Positions 14,351-23,168 of a DNA stretch of 41,377 nt are shown one piece after another (position 1 is the stretch's first letter; the number at the start of each line of letters is the position of its first letter). The position numbers and the translations under genes are program-made. The DNA is from Myxococcota bacterium (GTDB lineage Bacteria > Myxococcota_A > Polyangia > Polyangiales > Polyangiaceae), in contig CAUJEM010000068.1 in NCBI GenBank assembly GCA_963169915.1, positions 1 to 41,377 of the forward strand. Direction: 5' to 3'. The notes under the pieces were generated by a model. It was not told the DNA's origin, ran no database searches, and worked only from the letters and a program-made list of their open reading frames with translations.

Positions 14351-15822
14351 GTGAGCCTCCCCTCCCCGCCGCTCCCGAGGGGCCGCCCTCGTCGGAGCCC
14401 GCACCCCCCGCGCACGCGCCGCCGAGCCGCCGCTGGCTGCGCGCCATGTCCGTCGTGCGCTGGGTGCTGCTGGCGCTCGTCACCGCGCTGGCGACCGTCA
14501 CGGTCTGGCGCTTCTGGGGGCCACGGCCGGACGCGCACGCCGAAGGTGCGCCGGCCCGCTTCTACTGCTCCATGCACCCGCAGATCCGCTCACCGCAGCC
14601 CGGCACCTGCCCCATCTGTCACATGGATCTGGAGCCCATCCCCGAAGCGCGCTCGAGCGACCCGAGCGCCAGCGCGGCGCACGCCGGCCACGATCACGCC
14701 GCGCACCCCGAGGCCTCGGGCTCGCCACCGAGCGCGAGCAGCGCCGCCGGGGCGAGCGCGCCGAGCGCCAGCGCAGCCGCGTCGGGCGCGGCGCTGAGCG
14801 AGGTCACCGCGGTCGGGCTGAGCCCAGACCAGCAGCGCGCCATCGGCCTGGTCACCGCTCCAGCGGAGGAGGCCTCCCTCGGCGATCGCCTCCGCGTGCC
14901 GGGCGTCATCGCCGCGCCGGAGACGGGGCTGTCCCAGGTGCGCGTGCGCTCACCGGGCTTCATCGAGCGGGTCGCCGTCCGACAGACCGGGGTACGCGTC
15001 CGCCGCGGTCAGCCGCTCGCCTACGTGTACAGCCCGGAGGTGTACCGAGCGCAGGAGGAGTTCCTCACCGCTAGCCGCTGGAGCGGCGCCGGTCGCGCGG
15101 GGGACGGCGCGGCCTCCCCTACCACGGAGCTGGCGGCGGCGGCGCGCCGTGGGCTCGAGCTGCTCGGCATGAGTCGGCGCGAGATCGACGAGGTGGCGCG
15201 CACCGGTCAGCCGCAGCGCGCCGTCGCGGTGCGCGCGCCCGCGAGCGGCTACGTGACGCGCTACGGCGCCATCCTCGGCGCGCGCGCCGAGCTGGACACG
15301 GTGCTCTACGAGATCGCGGATCTTGGCACGGTGTGGGTCATCGCCAGCGTCCACGAGCGTGACCTCGGGCTGCTCCGCGTCGGCACCCCCGCGACCTTCT
15401 CCCTGAGCAGCGGCGCGGAAGAGCCCCTCACCGGCAAGGTGGACCTCATCGAGCCGCTGCTCGACGAGGCGACGCGCACCTCGCGCGTCCGCCTGGTGCT
15501 GCGCAACCCAGACGGCCGGCTCCGCCCGGGCCAGTACGGTCAGGTGCAGTTCGAGCTGCCGGAGGCGCGTGCCCTGTTCGTCCCGCGCGACGCCGTCATC
15601 CAGACCGGCGAGCACGCCTACGTGTACGTCGCTACCGGCGACGATCACTTCGAGCCACGCCGGGTGACGGTGGGGCTGCTGCGCGATGGTCGGCTCGAGA
15701 TCCGGAGCGGGCTCGTCCGCGGCGAGCCCGTGGTGACCCGCGGCAACTTCATGCTGGACTCCGAGAGCCGCCTGCGCGCCTCGCTGTTCCAAACCACCGC
15801 TCCGGCAGGCAGCGCGAGGTAG
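14347..15822 (+). CDS. cusB: CusB-like periplasmic adaptor with heavy-metal-binding domain
   Basis: A 491-residue membrane fusion protein. A membrane anchor spans about residues 36-57. Residues 72-99 form a heavy-metal-binding domain (FYCSMHPQIRSP then GTCPICHMDLEP), with C74, M76, H77, C88, C91, H92 and M93 as likely copper ligands. A His-containing Ala/Ser linker (HAGHDHAAH) follows. From about 160 on is the adaptor core: barrel-sandwich halves (RVPGVIAAPETG and VRVRRGQPLAYVYSPEVYRAQ), a helical hairpin and beta-barrel with FVPRDAVIQTGEHAYVYV. Such adaptors bridge CusC and CusA and deliver Cu(I)/Ag(I). The GTG start overlaps the cusC stop; cusA starts three bases after its end. Confidence 0.92.
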   Translation: MSEPPLPAAPEGPPSSEPAPPAHAPPSRRWLRAMSVVRWVLLALVTALATVTVWRFWGPRPDAHAEGAPARFYCSMHPQIRSPQPGTCPICHMDLEPIPEARSSDPSASAAHAGHDHAAHPEASGSPPSASSAAGASAPSASAAASGAALSEVTAVGLSPDQQRAIGLVTAPAEEASLGDRLRVPGVIAAPETGLSQVRVRSPGFIERVAVRQTGVRVRRGQPLAYVYSPEVYRAQEEFLTASRWSGAGRAGDGAASPTTELAAAARRGLELLGMSRREIDEVARTGQPQRAVAVRAPASGYVTRYGAILGARAELDTVLYEIADLGTVWVIASVHERDLGLLRVGTPATFSLSSGAEEPLTGKVDLIEPLLDEATRTSRVRLVLRNPDGRLRPGQYGQVQFELPEARALFVPRDAVIQTGEHAYVYVATGDDHFEPRRVTVGLLRDGRLEIRSGLVRGEPVVTRGNFMLDSESRLRASLFQTTAPAGSAR

Positions 15823-15825
15823 CGG

Positions 15826-18800
15826 ATGATCCGCTGGCTCATCCACGCCTCGGCCAAGCACCGTGTGCTGGTGCTGTTCGCCGCGCTGGCGCTCACCGTC
15901 TCCGGGCTGGTGGCGATGAAGCACATCAAGCTCGACGCCATCCCGGATCTGTCCGACCCGCAGGTCATCGTCTTCACGGACTGGGCGGGGCGCTCCCCCA
16001 CGCTGGTGGAAGATCAGGTGACCTACCCGCTGGTCACGGCGCTGCTGGGCGCCCCCAACGTGGTGGACGTCCGCGGCCAGTCCATGTTCGGGATGAGCTT
16101 CGTGTACGTCGTGTTCGAGGAGGGCACGGACGTGTACTGGGCGCGCTCGCGCGTGCTGGAGTACCTGAACACGGTCCGCAGCCGCTTGCCCGCGGACGCC
16201 AGCCCTAGCCTGGGGCCGGACGCCAGCGGCATCGGCTGGGTGTACCAGTACGCGCTCGTGGACCGATCCGGTCAGCGGGACGTGGGCGAGCTGCGTGCCC
16301 TGCAGGACTTCTCCCTGCGCTACGCGCTCACCAGCGTGCCCGGGGTGGCGGAGGTGGCCTCGGTGGGCGGCTATGAGCCGCAGTACCAGGTCACGGTGGA
16401 CCCGGTGCGGCTGCGCAATTTCGGGCTCACCGTGGCGGACGTGGTGCGCGCGGTGCGCCGCTCCAACAACGACGTGGGCGCGCGCGTGCTCGAGCTGAGC
16501 GAGCGCGAGTACTTCGTGCGCGGCCGCGGCTATCTCGGCTCCGCCGAGGACCTCGAGAGCATCGTCATCCGCGCGGAGCGCGGCACCCCGGTGCTGGTGC
16601 GGGACGTGGGGCAGGTCAGCATGGGCGGGGAGATCCGGCGCGGCGCGGCGGATCTGGACGGCAAGGGGGAGGTGGTCTCCGGCATCGTCGTGATGCGCTA
16701 CGGCGAGAACGCGCGGGACGTCATCCGGCGCGTGGAGCACAAGCTCGAGGAGCTGCGCCCTTCGCTGCCGAGCGGCGTGGAGATCCTCCCGGTGTACGAC
16801 CGCAGCCACCTCATCGAGCGCGCCATCGACACGCTCCAGCGCGCGCTGGGCGAGGAGATGCTGGTGGTGGCCCTGGTCATCCTGCTGTTCTTGCTCCACC
16901 TGCGCAGCGCGCTCTTGCCCATCATCGCGCTGCCCATGGCGGTCATCGCCGCCTTCATCCCGATGTACTTCTTGGGCATCCCCGCGACCATCATGTCGCT
17001 GGGCGGCATCGCCATCGCCATCGGCGCCACCGTAGACGCCGAGATCGTGATGGTGGAGGCAGCACACAAGAAGCTGGAGCACGCCCCCAAGGATCTCAGC
17101 CACGAGGAGCGCGAGCGGCTGCTGGAGGAGGCGGCCGCCGAGGTGACGCCCGCCATCTTCTTCTCCCTGCTCATCATCGCGGTGTCGTTCCTGCCGGTCT
17201 TCGGGCTGACGGGGCAGGCAGGCCGGCTCTTCAAGCCCTTGGCCTACACCAAGACCTTCGTGATGCTCTCGGCGGCGCTGCTGTCCGTCACGGTGGCGCC
17301 CGCGCTGCGCGACTACCTCATCCGCGGCAAGATCTACGCGGAGGCACGCCACCCCGTCTCGCGCTTCATCCGCAAGCTGTACGAGCCCTTCGTGCACGTG
17401 GCCCTGCACCACCCCAAGACCACGGTGCTCATCGGGGTGATGGCGCTGGTGTCGGCGCTGCCCATCGCGCAGCGCTTGGGCTCGGAGTTCATGCCCCCGC
17501 TGGACGAGGGAGATCTGGTGTACATGCCCACCACCTTCCCCAACATCTCCATCGAGGAGGCGCGCCAGCAGCTCCGACGCCAAGACGAGCTGCTGCGCGG
17601 CTTCCCGGAGGTGGCGGCGGTGCTCGGCAAGATCGGCCGCGCAGAGACCTCCACGGACCCGGCGCCGCTCTCCATGGCGGAGACCACCATCCAGCTCAAG
17701 CCCCGCAGCGAGTGGCGCACCAAGTACGTCCGGCGCTGGTACGTCGGCACCGTCCCTCAGCTCGTGCGGCCGGTGTTCGAGTGGCTCCAGCCGGAGTTCG
17801 TCCCCATGACGCGGGAGGACTTGGTGGCGGAGATGAACGCCAAGCTCGCGCTCCCCGGCTGGACCAACGCCTTCACGCAGCCCATCCGCAACCGGGTGGA
17901 CATGCTCTCCACCGGCATCCGCACCCCCGTGGGCATCAAGATCTTCGGCGCCGATCTCGACGAGATCGAGCGGGTGGGCACCAGCGTGGAGCGGCTGCTG
18001 CACGACGTGCCGGGCTCGCGCAGCGTGCTGTTCGAGCGCTCCGTGGGCGGGCTCTACGTGGACATCACGCCACGTCGCGAGGCCCTGGCGCGCTACGGAC
18101 TCCAGGTGGAAGACGTCAATGAGCTCATCGAGACGGCGCTGGGCGGCTTGCCCGTCACCACCACCATCCAGGGTCGGCTGCGCTACACCGTCAACGTCCG
18201 CTACGCGCAGGACTTCCGCAGCAGCCTCGAGGCGATCCGCGACATGCCCGTCCCGCTGCCCGCCGGGATGACGCCGGGCCCGAGCCTGGACGCGCCGCTC
18301 GGCGCCGCGGGGCCCGCCGGCGCGCCCGCGCAGATCCCGCTCGGGGCGCTGGCGGACGTGCGGATCGAGTCCGGGCCCCCCATGATCCGCGACGAGGCGG
18401 GGCTGCTGGTGGGCTACGTCTACGTGGACATCGACCCTACGCGCGATCTCGGCAGCTACGTGACCGAGGCCAAGCAGGTGGTGGCCGAGGCGCGCGCCTC
18501 CGGCGCGCTGGACGTGCCGGCCGGCTACTACCTCAAGTGGACGGGCCAGTACGAGCACCTCGCGGAGATGGAGGGCCGGATGAAGCTGCTCATCCCGGTG
18601 GCGCTGCTCATCACCGTGCTGCTGCTCTACCTGCAATTCAAGAACTTCACCGAGGTGCTCATCGTGCTGCTCTCGGTGCCCTTCGCGCTCGTGGGCAGCG
18701 CGTGGGCGCTGTGGCTGCTGGGCTACAACCTGTCCACCGCGGTGTGGGTGGGCGTCATCGCGCTGGTGGGCCTCGCCGCGCAGACCGGGGTCGTGATGAT

Positions 18801-19359
18801 CGTGTACATCGATCACGCCTACGAGCGCCGGCTCCGCGAGGGGCGCATCAACACCCTGGAGGACATCATCGAGGCGCACTCCGAGGGGACCATCCAGCGT
18901 GTGCGCCCCAAGCTGATGACCGTGAGCACCATGCTGGTGGGGCTGGTGCCCCTGCTGTGGGCCGAGGGCAGCGGCGCGGACGTGATGAAGCGTATCGCGG
19001 CGCCCATGGTGGGCGGGCTCGTCACCAGCGCCTTCCTCACGCTGGAGATCATCCCGGTGATTTACACCTACTGGCGCGCCGAGCAGCTCGTGTGGCGCTG
19101 CCTCGCCCGCGAGGCGCCCGCTGCGCTGCGGCTGCTCGAGCGCGCGGCCTTGGCGCTCAAGCTGCTCGCCGGTGCGGCGGCCGGCGCCGGCGCTGCTAGG
19201 CTCTACCTCGGCGTGGCGCCCCCCTGGCTCGCTCCCGCGGGGCTCGCCCTCGGCGCGGCGGCGCTCCTCGTGGCCGCTGGCTACCCGCTCCTGCGCCACC
19301 AGGCGCTCGCTCGGCTCGACGTCAACCCCCTACACCCCCCTGGAGAAGCTCGATCATGA
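15826..19359 (+). CDS. cusA: CusA-type Cu/Ag RND efflux permease
   Basis: A 1177-residue heavy-metal RND permease with twelve membrane segments and two large periplasmic loops. The three methionines of the E. coli CusA copper site have equivalents: M567 in YMPTTFP, M617 in SMAETTIQLKP, and M693 in NRVDMLSTGIRTPVGIKIFG. The proton-relay segment is ATVDAEIVMVEAAHK. These mark Cu(I)/Ag(I) rather than Zn/Co specificity. Between M617 and M693 is an insertion of about 27 residues relative to E. coli. After the normal end (VIPVIYTYWRAEQL) an additional 90 residues with two hydrophobic segments is present. The final ATGA overlaps the cupredoxin gene. Confidence 0.95.
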   Translation: MIRWLIHASAKHRVLVLFAALALTVSGLVAMKHIKLDAIPDLSDPQVIVFTDWAGRSPTLVEDQVTYPLVTALLGAPNVVDVRGQSMFGMSFVYVVFEEGTDVYWARSRVLEYLNTVRSRLPADASPSLGPDASGIGWVYQYALVDRSGQRDVGELRALQDFSLRYALTSVPGVAEVASVGGYEPQYQVTVDPVRLRNFGLTVADVVRAVRRSNNDVGARVLELSEREYFVRGRGYLGSAEDLESIVIRAERGTPVLVRDVGQVSMGGEIRRGAADLDGKGEVVSGIVVMRYGENARDVIRRVEHKLEELRPSLPSGVEILPVYDRSHLIERAIDTLQRALGEEMLVVALVILLFLLHLRSALLPIIALPMAVIAAFIPMYFLGIPATIMSLGGIAIAIGATVDAEIVMVEAAHKKLEHAPKDLSHEERERLLEEAAAEVTPAIFFSLLIIAVSFLPVFGLTGQAGRLFKPLAYTKTFVMLSAALLSVTVAPALRDYLIRGKIYAEARHPVSRFIRKLYEPFVHVALHHPKTTVLIGVMALVSALPIAQRLGSEFMPPLDEGDLVYMPTTFPNISIEEARQQLRRQDELLRGFPEVAAVLGKIGRAETSTDPAPLSMAETTIQLKPRSEWRTKYVRRWYVGTVPQLVRPVFEWLQPEFVPMTREDLVAEMNAKLALPGWTNAFTQPIRNRVDMLSTGIRTPVGIKIFGADLDEIERVGTSVERLLHDVPGSRSVLFERSVGGLYVDITPRREALARYGLQVEDVNELIETALGGLPVTTTIQGRLRYTVNVRYAQDFRSSLEAIRDMPVPLPAGMTPGPSLDAPLGAAGPAGAPAQIPLGALADVRIESGPPMIRDEAGLLVGYVYVDIDPTRDLGSYVTEAKQVVAEARASGALDVPAGYYLKWTGQYEHLAEMEGRMKLLIPVALLITVLLLYLQFKNFTEVLIVLLSVPFALVGSAWALWLLGYNLSTAVWVGVIALVGLAAQTGVVMIVYIDHAYERRLREGRINTLEDIIEAHSEGTIQRVRPKLMTVSTMLVGLVPLLWAEGSGADVMKRIAAPMVGGLVTSAFLTLEIIPVIYTYWRAEQLVWRCLAREAPAALRLLERAALALKLLAGAAAGAGAARLYLGVAPPWLAPAGLALGAAALLVAAGYPLLRHQALARLDVNPLHPPGEARS

Positions 19360-19721
19360 ACCTCGTCCACCTTGGCGCCCTCACCGCCCTGCTCACGCTC
19401 ACCGCTGGCTGCAACAGCGAGTCGAAAACAGCGCCCCCCTCGGCCGCGGCGCCGGGGCAAGCCCAGCTCGAGGTGAAGGTGGACGCGAAGGGCTACCACC
19501 CGGACACGCTCCAGGCGCCCGGCGGCCAGCCGGTGCGCGTGAGCTTCACCCGCACCACCGACGAGGGCTGCGGCCAGCAGCTCGTCTTCCCCGCGCTCAA
19601 CATCAGGAAAGATCTGCCGCTCAACCGCCCCGTCACCGTGGACTTCACCATGCCCGCCTCGGGCTCGGTGGCCTTCACCTGCGGGATGGACATGTACCGC
19701 GGCTCGATCGTGGTGAAGTAG
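19356..19721 (+). CDS. Cupredoxin-like lipoprotein of the Cus operon
   Basis: A 121-residue lipoprotein whose ATG overlaps the cusA stop by four bases. The signal ends LTAGC with the lipidated cysteine at C19, followed by a Ser/Ala/Pro linker. The remaining 85 residues form a single cupredoxin-type domain: VDAKGYHPDTLQAPGGQPVR, then EGCGQQLVFPALNIRKDLPL, and the end strand FTCGMDMYRGSIVV. Possible copper ligands are C72, C109, M111 and M113. A histidine ligand of blue-copper type is not evident, so Cu(I) binding by Cys/Met is more likely. It may act as the periplasmic metallochaperone of this pump, in place of CusF, which is absent. Confidence 0.85.
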   Translation: MNLVHLGALTALLTLTAGCNSESKTAPPSAAAPGQAQLEVKVDAKGYHPDTLQAPGGQPVRVSFTRTTDEGCGQQLVFPALNIRKDLPLNRPVTVDFTMPASGSVAFTCGMDMYRGSIVVK

Positions 19722-19801
19722 TGGCGCGGCCAGCGTCGTAGGGTGCCCTCGGGGGCTCCACACCAGCCGCTCCCCAGGCTGCCCCCTCGAGCCGGAGGAG
19801 G

Positions 19802-21133
19802 CTACGCCTGCTGCTGGTCGAGGGCGAGCGGCCCCCGACCCAGCCCGAGCAGGGCGTCGAGGCAGGGCAGCACGATCTCGCGCACGGCTGCTCCGCGATG
19901 AGCACGCTGGGCGCGCCACGACAGCGCGCCCTGCCCCGCTGCGGCCTCGGGCTGGTGCGTCACGCGAGGCGACTCCGCCTCCACGGCTGCGAGCTCCTGC
20001 TCCAGCTCGCTCCGGAAGGCGGCGATGACCTCCCGCACCGGCGCGCCGTGGGCGCGCAGCAGCCAGGCGACCGTACGCCACGCCAGCTCTGCGTGGCGCT
20101 GCTCATCGTCCGCGACGGCGTGGAACGCGCGGCTCAGCTCCGGATCCAGCGCACCCTCGGCGCCGCGCCGCACGAGCTCCGCGGCCACGGACTCGCCGAG
20201 GCAGCCGTCCCGGAGCGTCTCCAGGGCCACCTGCGTGGGCGTCACGTCCAGGGACTCCACGGGCAGCGCGAGTGGCCCTGGCCCGAGGGGCTCCTCCGCG
20301 TAGCGGCTCGCCAAGCCGTAGCAGAGCTGGGCGTGCCGGATCTCGTCGCTGGCCGCAGTGAGCGCCGCATGGACCAGCGCCGAGGGGGCACCGAGCGCGA
20401 GCAGCTGCGAGCAGAAGCGGCTGAACGACGCGATCGAGGCGTGCTCGAAGGACGCCTGCTCGAGCCAATGGTCACGCAACCACGCGCGCGCGTGCGGCTC
20501 GCTCGGCTCCGCGGTAACGGGCCAGCGCTGGGACCAGTCCCGCCGCTGTACGGCGCTGGACAGAACCAGGGCGTCTCCCTGGCGCAGCGGCCTGCCGCCG
20601 GGGCAGGGCTCGTGCCAGGAGTAGCAGCACGCGGTCGGCGTCACCTCCCGCTCCGCGCGGGTCGCGTGGGCGTCGAAGCGCGTGTCGGCTGCGACCCGGC
20701 GAGGCGGGGTGTCCGCGCAGTCGTGGAAGCCAGCGGCCGCGGGGCCACTCAGCGCGCTGGGAGCCTCCACGCAGTAGGTGCCGCTCGGGCAGCTGGCGTG
20801 GGGAGGCGCGGGGCGGTCGCCGCTCCCTGCGGACCGTGGGATCCGCTCGACCGTCCACGCGCCGTCCCCGGCGTCGCGACGCTCGATGTCGACCTGGGGC
20901 GCGGAGGAGGCGCTCGCCGGGCTCGTGGCCTCCCCAGCCGCGCCAGCGTCGCGCGCTGTCGCGACGGCGTGCGACCTCGGCGCGCCGGACGCCTCGGCGG
21001 TACCCCGGCTGGCCGGCTCGCCCCCCGCCGCCGCGGGCGAAGCGCTCGGCGGCGGCTCAGCCCGACAGGCGCCCGTGACGCCGAGCGGCACGAGCCCCAT
21101 CGCGATCAGGTAGCGCCGACAGCTCGCTCTCAT
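19802..21133 (-). CDS. Exported ferritin-like diiron-type lipoprotein
   Basis: A 443-residue protein beginning with a lipoprotein signal (GVTGAC, C23), then a Ser/Ala/Pro-rich linker to about residue 110. A cysteine-rich middle (about 115-180) includes ASCPSGTYCVE and TACCYSWHEPCPGG. The C-terminal four-helix domain has ferritin-like metal motifs: FEHASIASFSRF (E230, H231), SDEIRHAQLC (E264, H267), CLGESVAAEL (E314) and DDEQRHAELAW (E344, H347). The spacing fits a diiron site. Most ferritin-like proteins are cytoplasmic; this one would sit in the periplasm or outer membrane. It is convergent with the Cus operon, so metal storage or oxidation is plausible but inferred. ATG at 21133 chosen because it begins the signal peptide. 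Confidence 0.78.
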   Translation of the reverse strand: MRASCRRYLIAMGLVPLGVTGACRAEPPPSASPAAAGGEPASRGTAEASGAPRSHAVATARDAGAAGEATSPASASSAPQVDIERRDAGDGAWTVERIPRSAGSGDRPAPPHASCPSGTYCVEAPSALSGPAAAGFHDCADTPPRRVAADTRFDAHATRAEREVTPTACCYSWHEPCPGGRPLRQGDALVLSSAVQRRDWSQRWPVTAEPSEPHARAWLRDHWLEQASFEHASIASFSRFCSQLLALGAPSALVHAALTAASDEIRHAQLCYGLASRYAEEPLGPGPLALPVESLDVTPTQVALETLRDGCLGESVAAELVRRGAEGALDPELSRAFHAVADDEQRHAELAWRTVAWLLRAHGAPVREVIAAFRSELEQELAAVEAESPRVTHQPEAAAGQGALSWRAQRAHRGAAVREIVLPCLDALLGLGRGPLALDQQQA

Positions 21134-21188
21134 CCTGGTAGCTTCGCACAGTTTCCCCCTCCTAGTGCGCAGACGCTCGGGTTCATCC

Positions 21189-21198
21189 CCCCTAGGGG
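21189..21198. promoter_or_regulatory. Palindrome in the divergent upstream region of two lipoprotein genes
   Basis: CCCCTAGGGG is a perfect 10-bp palindrome in the 228 bases between the ferritin-like gene (start 21133) and the Cys-rich lipoprotein gene (start 21362). The rest of that region holds several GC-rich inverted repeats but no recognisable promoter pair. It could be an operator. Confidence 0.2.
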
Positions 21199-21361
21199 AC
21201 GTGGTCGAACCCGCCCCGGGGGTGTGGGCGGTGCCCCTCGGGGGCTCGGCGCGCTCCCGCGCCAGCGCACCCTGGGAGGCGACGGGCACGCTGTCGCGGA
21301 AGCGCTCGCGCGCCGTCTCGCGTCTTGGTGTCCCCGAGCCGACGTTGTACCCAAAGCGCTC

Positions 21362-21850
21362 ATGAGGCACATCATTGGGGCGATGTTGTTCACCTTGTCC
21401 TGGTGGGGGTGCGTGCCGCTGGGCGCTGGTGGCGCGGGCTACGGCGCGCAGCCCGCCCATCCGCCGGGGTCGGAGGCCTACTCGGCCTGCGAGCAGTCGT
21501 GTCAGCACCTGCTCACCTGCGCGAACGCGAACACTCCTGCGGATCAGCAGTCGTGCACGGAGGGCTGCGCCGACGGCACCCCCAACGTGGCGGAGCTGCG
21601 CCAGGTCAGCGCCATGAGCTGCCCGGACGCGCTCGCCTGGCTCCAGCAGCGCTCGGAGCAAGCGCAGGCCAGCGGCAGCGGTGGAGGCGCGGCGCCGGCG
21701 GGAGGCGCGTGCAACGCGGACTGCACCGGCTGCCGTGGTGACAACGACAGCTGCTACAACGCCGCGATGGCGGCCATGGGGAGCACCATCCCCTGCGATC
21801 CTTGCTGCTGCGCCCCAGGCGGCCCCGCGCCGACCTGGAACACCCCCTGA
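21362..21850 (+). CDS. Cysteine-rich putative lipoprotein
   Basis: A 162-residue exported protein I cannot assign to a named family. A short signal ending LFTLSWWGC is a plausible lipobox. Two Cys clusters follow, SACEQSCQHLLTCANANTPADQ to SCTEGC, then after a Gly/Ser-rich spacer CNADCTGCRGDN, SCYNAAM and PCDPCCC. This pattern of paired cysteines is frequent in myxobacterial surface lipoproteins and suggests disulfides or metal binding. It starts 228 bases from the divergent ferritin-like lipoprotein, so the two may be co-regulated. Confidence 0.65.
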   Translation: MRHIIGAMLFTLSWWGCVPLGAGGAGYGAQPAHPPGSEAYSACEQSCQHLLTCANANTPADQQSCTEGCADGTPNVAELRQVSAMSCPDALAWLQQRSEQAQASGSGGGAAPAGGACNADCTGCRGDNDSCYNAAMAAMGSTIPCDPCCCAPGGPAPTWNTP

Positions 21851-21926
21851 GGGCAGGGCGCGCCGCGCGACCGCTCCACCCGCGGGACCGGCGCCCTGGA
21901 CGTTCTCAGGCGCGCCCGCCGCCGCG

Positions 21927-23168
21927 CTAGTACTCCCCGATCACGGTGGGAGGCAGGCCCACCGCGCTCTCCACGCGCCGCGCGCCCAGGGGCTCGAGGC
22001 CCTGCTCGCCACGGTGAAACCAGTGCAAGACGCCGCGGCTCGCGTCCGCCACGGCGCAGGTCGGCGCTGGCTGCGGGCAGCGCAGCGCGCGCAAGCTGAA
22101 GGGCTCACGGGTCGAGCGGAGCAAGAGCCGCTGCTCATCACCCCAGCGACTCACCTCGAGGACGGTGTCGTCGATCATGGGCGAGGAGCCCTGCGCGAAA
22201 CGTCCAAACGTGGACACCAGCAAGCGCTCCTCACCGGCGTAGGCGAGGCCGAAGGCGAGCGGCGCCTCACCGAACACGCTGGCCGCCCGACGGCGACGCT
22301 CGCGCAGGCGCAAGCTCGCCCCCTCACCCTCCAGCTCGAGCTGCACCAAGGCCGAGCCCGCGGCGTCCGGCTCCGAGTCGCCGCCGAACTCGCCCGAGCA
22401 GGCCACCGCCAGCTCGTCCTGGCTAGGCGCGAGGACGACGCTGGAGCAGCCGTGGAGCCCCTGGAGGACGAGCACCTGCGCGAGCCGCTCCTCACGGAGC
22501 TCCACCACCACCAGCCGTGACGGTGCCGAGCTCCGATAGTCCGCGGCGTTCGCGGACAGCAGCACGACGAGCGCGCCACGCACGAGCAGCAGCTTGTCCG
22601 GATGCGGCGCAAAGGCCGGCGCGTCCAGCATCGCATCGTCGAGCGCGACCCGGCGTAGGAGCGCGGGCTGGCTCGGATCGAGCGCGAGCAGATCGCTCCC
22701 GGCGTCGAGCGGGGCGCTACCGGCGCGCGGGTTCGGCTCGAAGCGGGTGACGTAGCCGAGCGTGGGGCTCAGCTGCACGTAGTCGCGCGGGTTGGCCGCG
22801 AAGCCGGTAGCCACCGAGAGCTGGGCGCGCACCTGGCCGGTCGCGCGCTCGACCCAGGTCAAGACGCCGGCGGGGTAGCGATCGATGAGCACCAGCTCCT
22901 CACCGCTGGTGGGCGTGCTCGGCGTGGCCACGTCCCCGCTGAGCGGCGCCGAGAGCCCGACGCTGGTGCTCGCCGAGGAGATGAACGACCCCGACAGCGT
23001 GTCTCCCGTGACGCTGAGGAGGGAGACGTTGCTCGACTGATAGTCCGAGCCCACCACCACCAGGCCATGCTCCTGGGGCGCCCCTCCCGTGTCCGCGGGC
23101 GGCGGCGCGACGTCGCAGGCGGCCAGCCCGAGCGCGAGCGCCAGTCCTCCGGCGCGCCACCTCACCAC
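21927..23168 (-). CDS. Predicted beta-propeller lipoprotein of the corrinoid operon (BtuG-like by position)
   Basis: A 413-residue lipoprotein (signal LALGLAAC, C18) with a short Pro-rich linker. The rest is all-beta in appearance, with repeated four-strand units such as HGLVVVGSDYQSSNVSLLSV, EELVLIDRYPAGVLTWVE, DKLLLVRGALVVLLSAN and ERLLVSTFGRF. This fits a YncE-like seven-bladed propeller, though no blade motif is decisive. It is last in a riboswitch-controlled operon and overlaps the TonB receptor gene by seven bases. In Bacteroides, BtuG is a propeller lipoprotein that sits on BtuB and captures corrinoids with very high affinity; the same role here is an inference from position, lipidation and fold type. 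Confidence 0.68.
   Translation of the reverse strand: MVRWRAGGLALALGLAACDVAPPPADTGGAPQEHGLVVVGSDYQSSNVSLLSVTGDTLSGSFISSASTSVGLSAPLSGDVATPSTPTSGEELVLIDRYPAGVLTWVERATGQVRAQLSVATGFAANPRDYVQLSPTLGYVTRFEPNPRAGSAPLDAGSDLLALDPSQPALLRRVALDDAMLDAPAFAPHPDKLLLVRGALVVLLSANAADYRSSAPSRLVVVELREERLAQVLVLQGLHGCSSVVLAPSQDELAVACSGEFGGDSEPDAAGSALVQLELEGEGASLRLRERRRRAASVFGEAPLAFGLAYAGEERLLVSTFGRFAQGSSPMIDDTVLEVSRWGDEQRLLLRSTREPFSLRALRCPQPAPTCAVADASRGVLHWFHRGEQGLEPLGARRVESAVGLPPTVIGEY

Noticed and set aside
14950..19299. A 1449-codon open frame on the minus strand opposite cusB-cusA
   Set aside because: It is an antisense shadow. The product is His/Arg/Glu-rich low-complexity text without domains, and it lies opposite genes with clear family motifs. 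Long antisense frames are expected in DNA with very high third-position GC.
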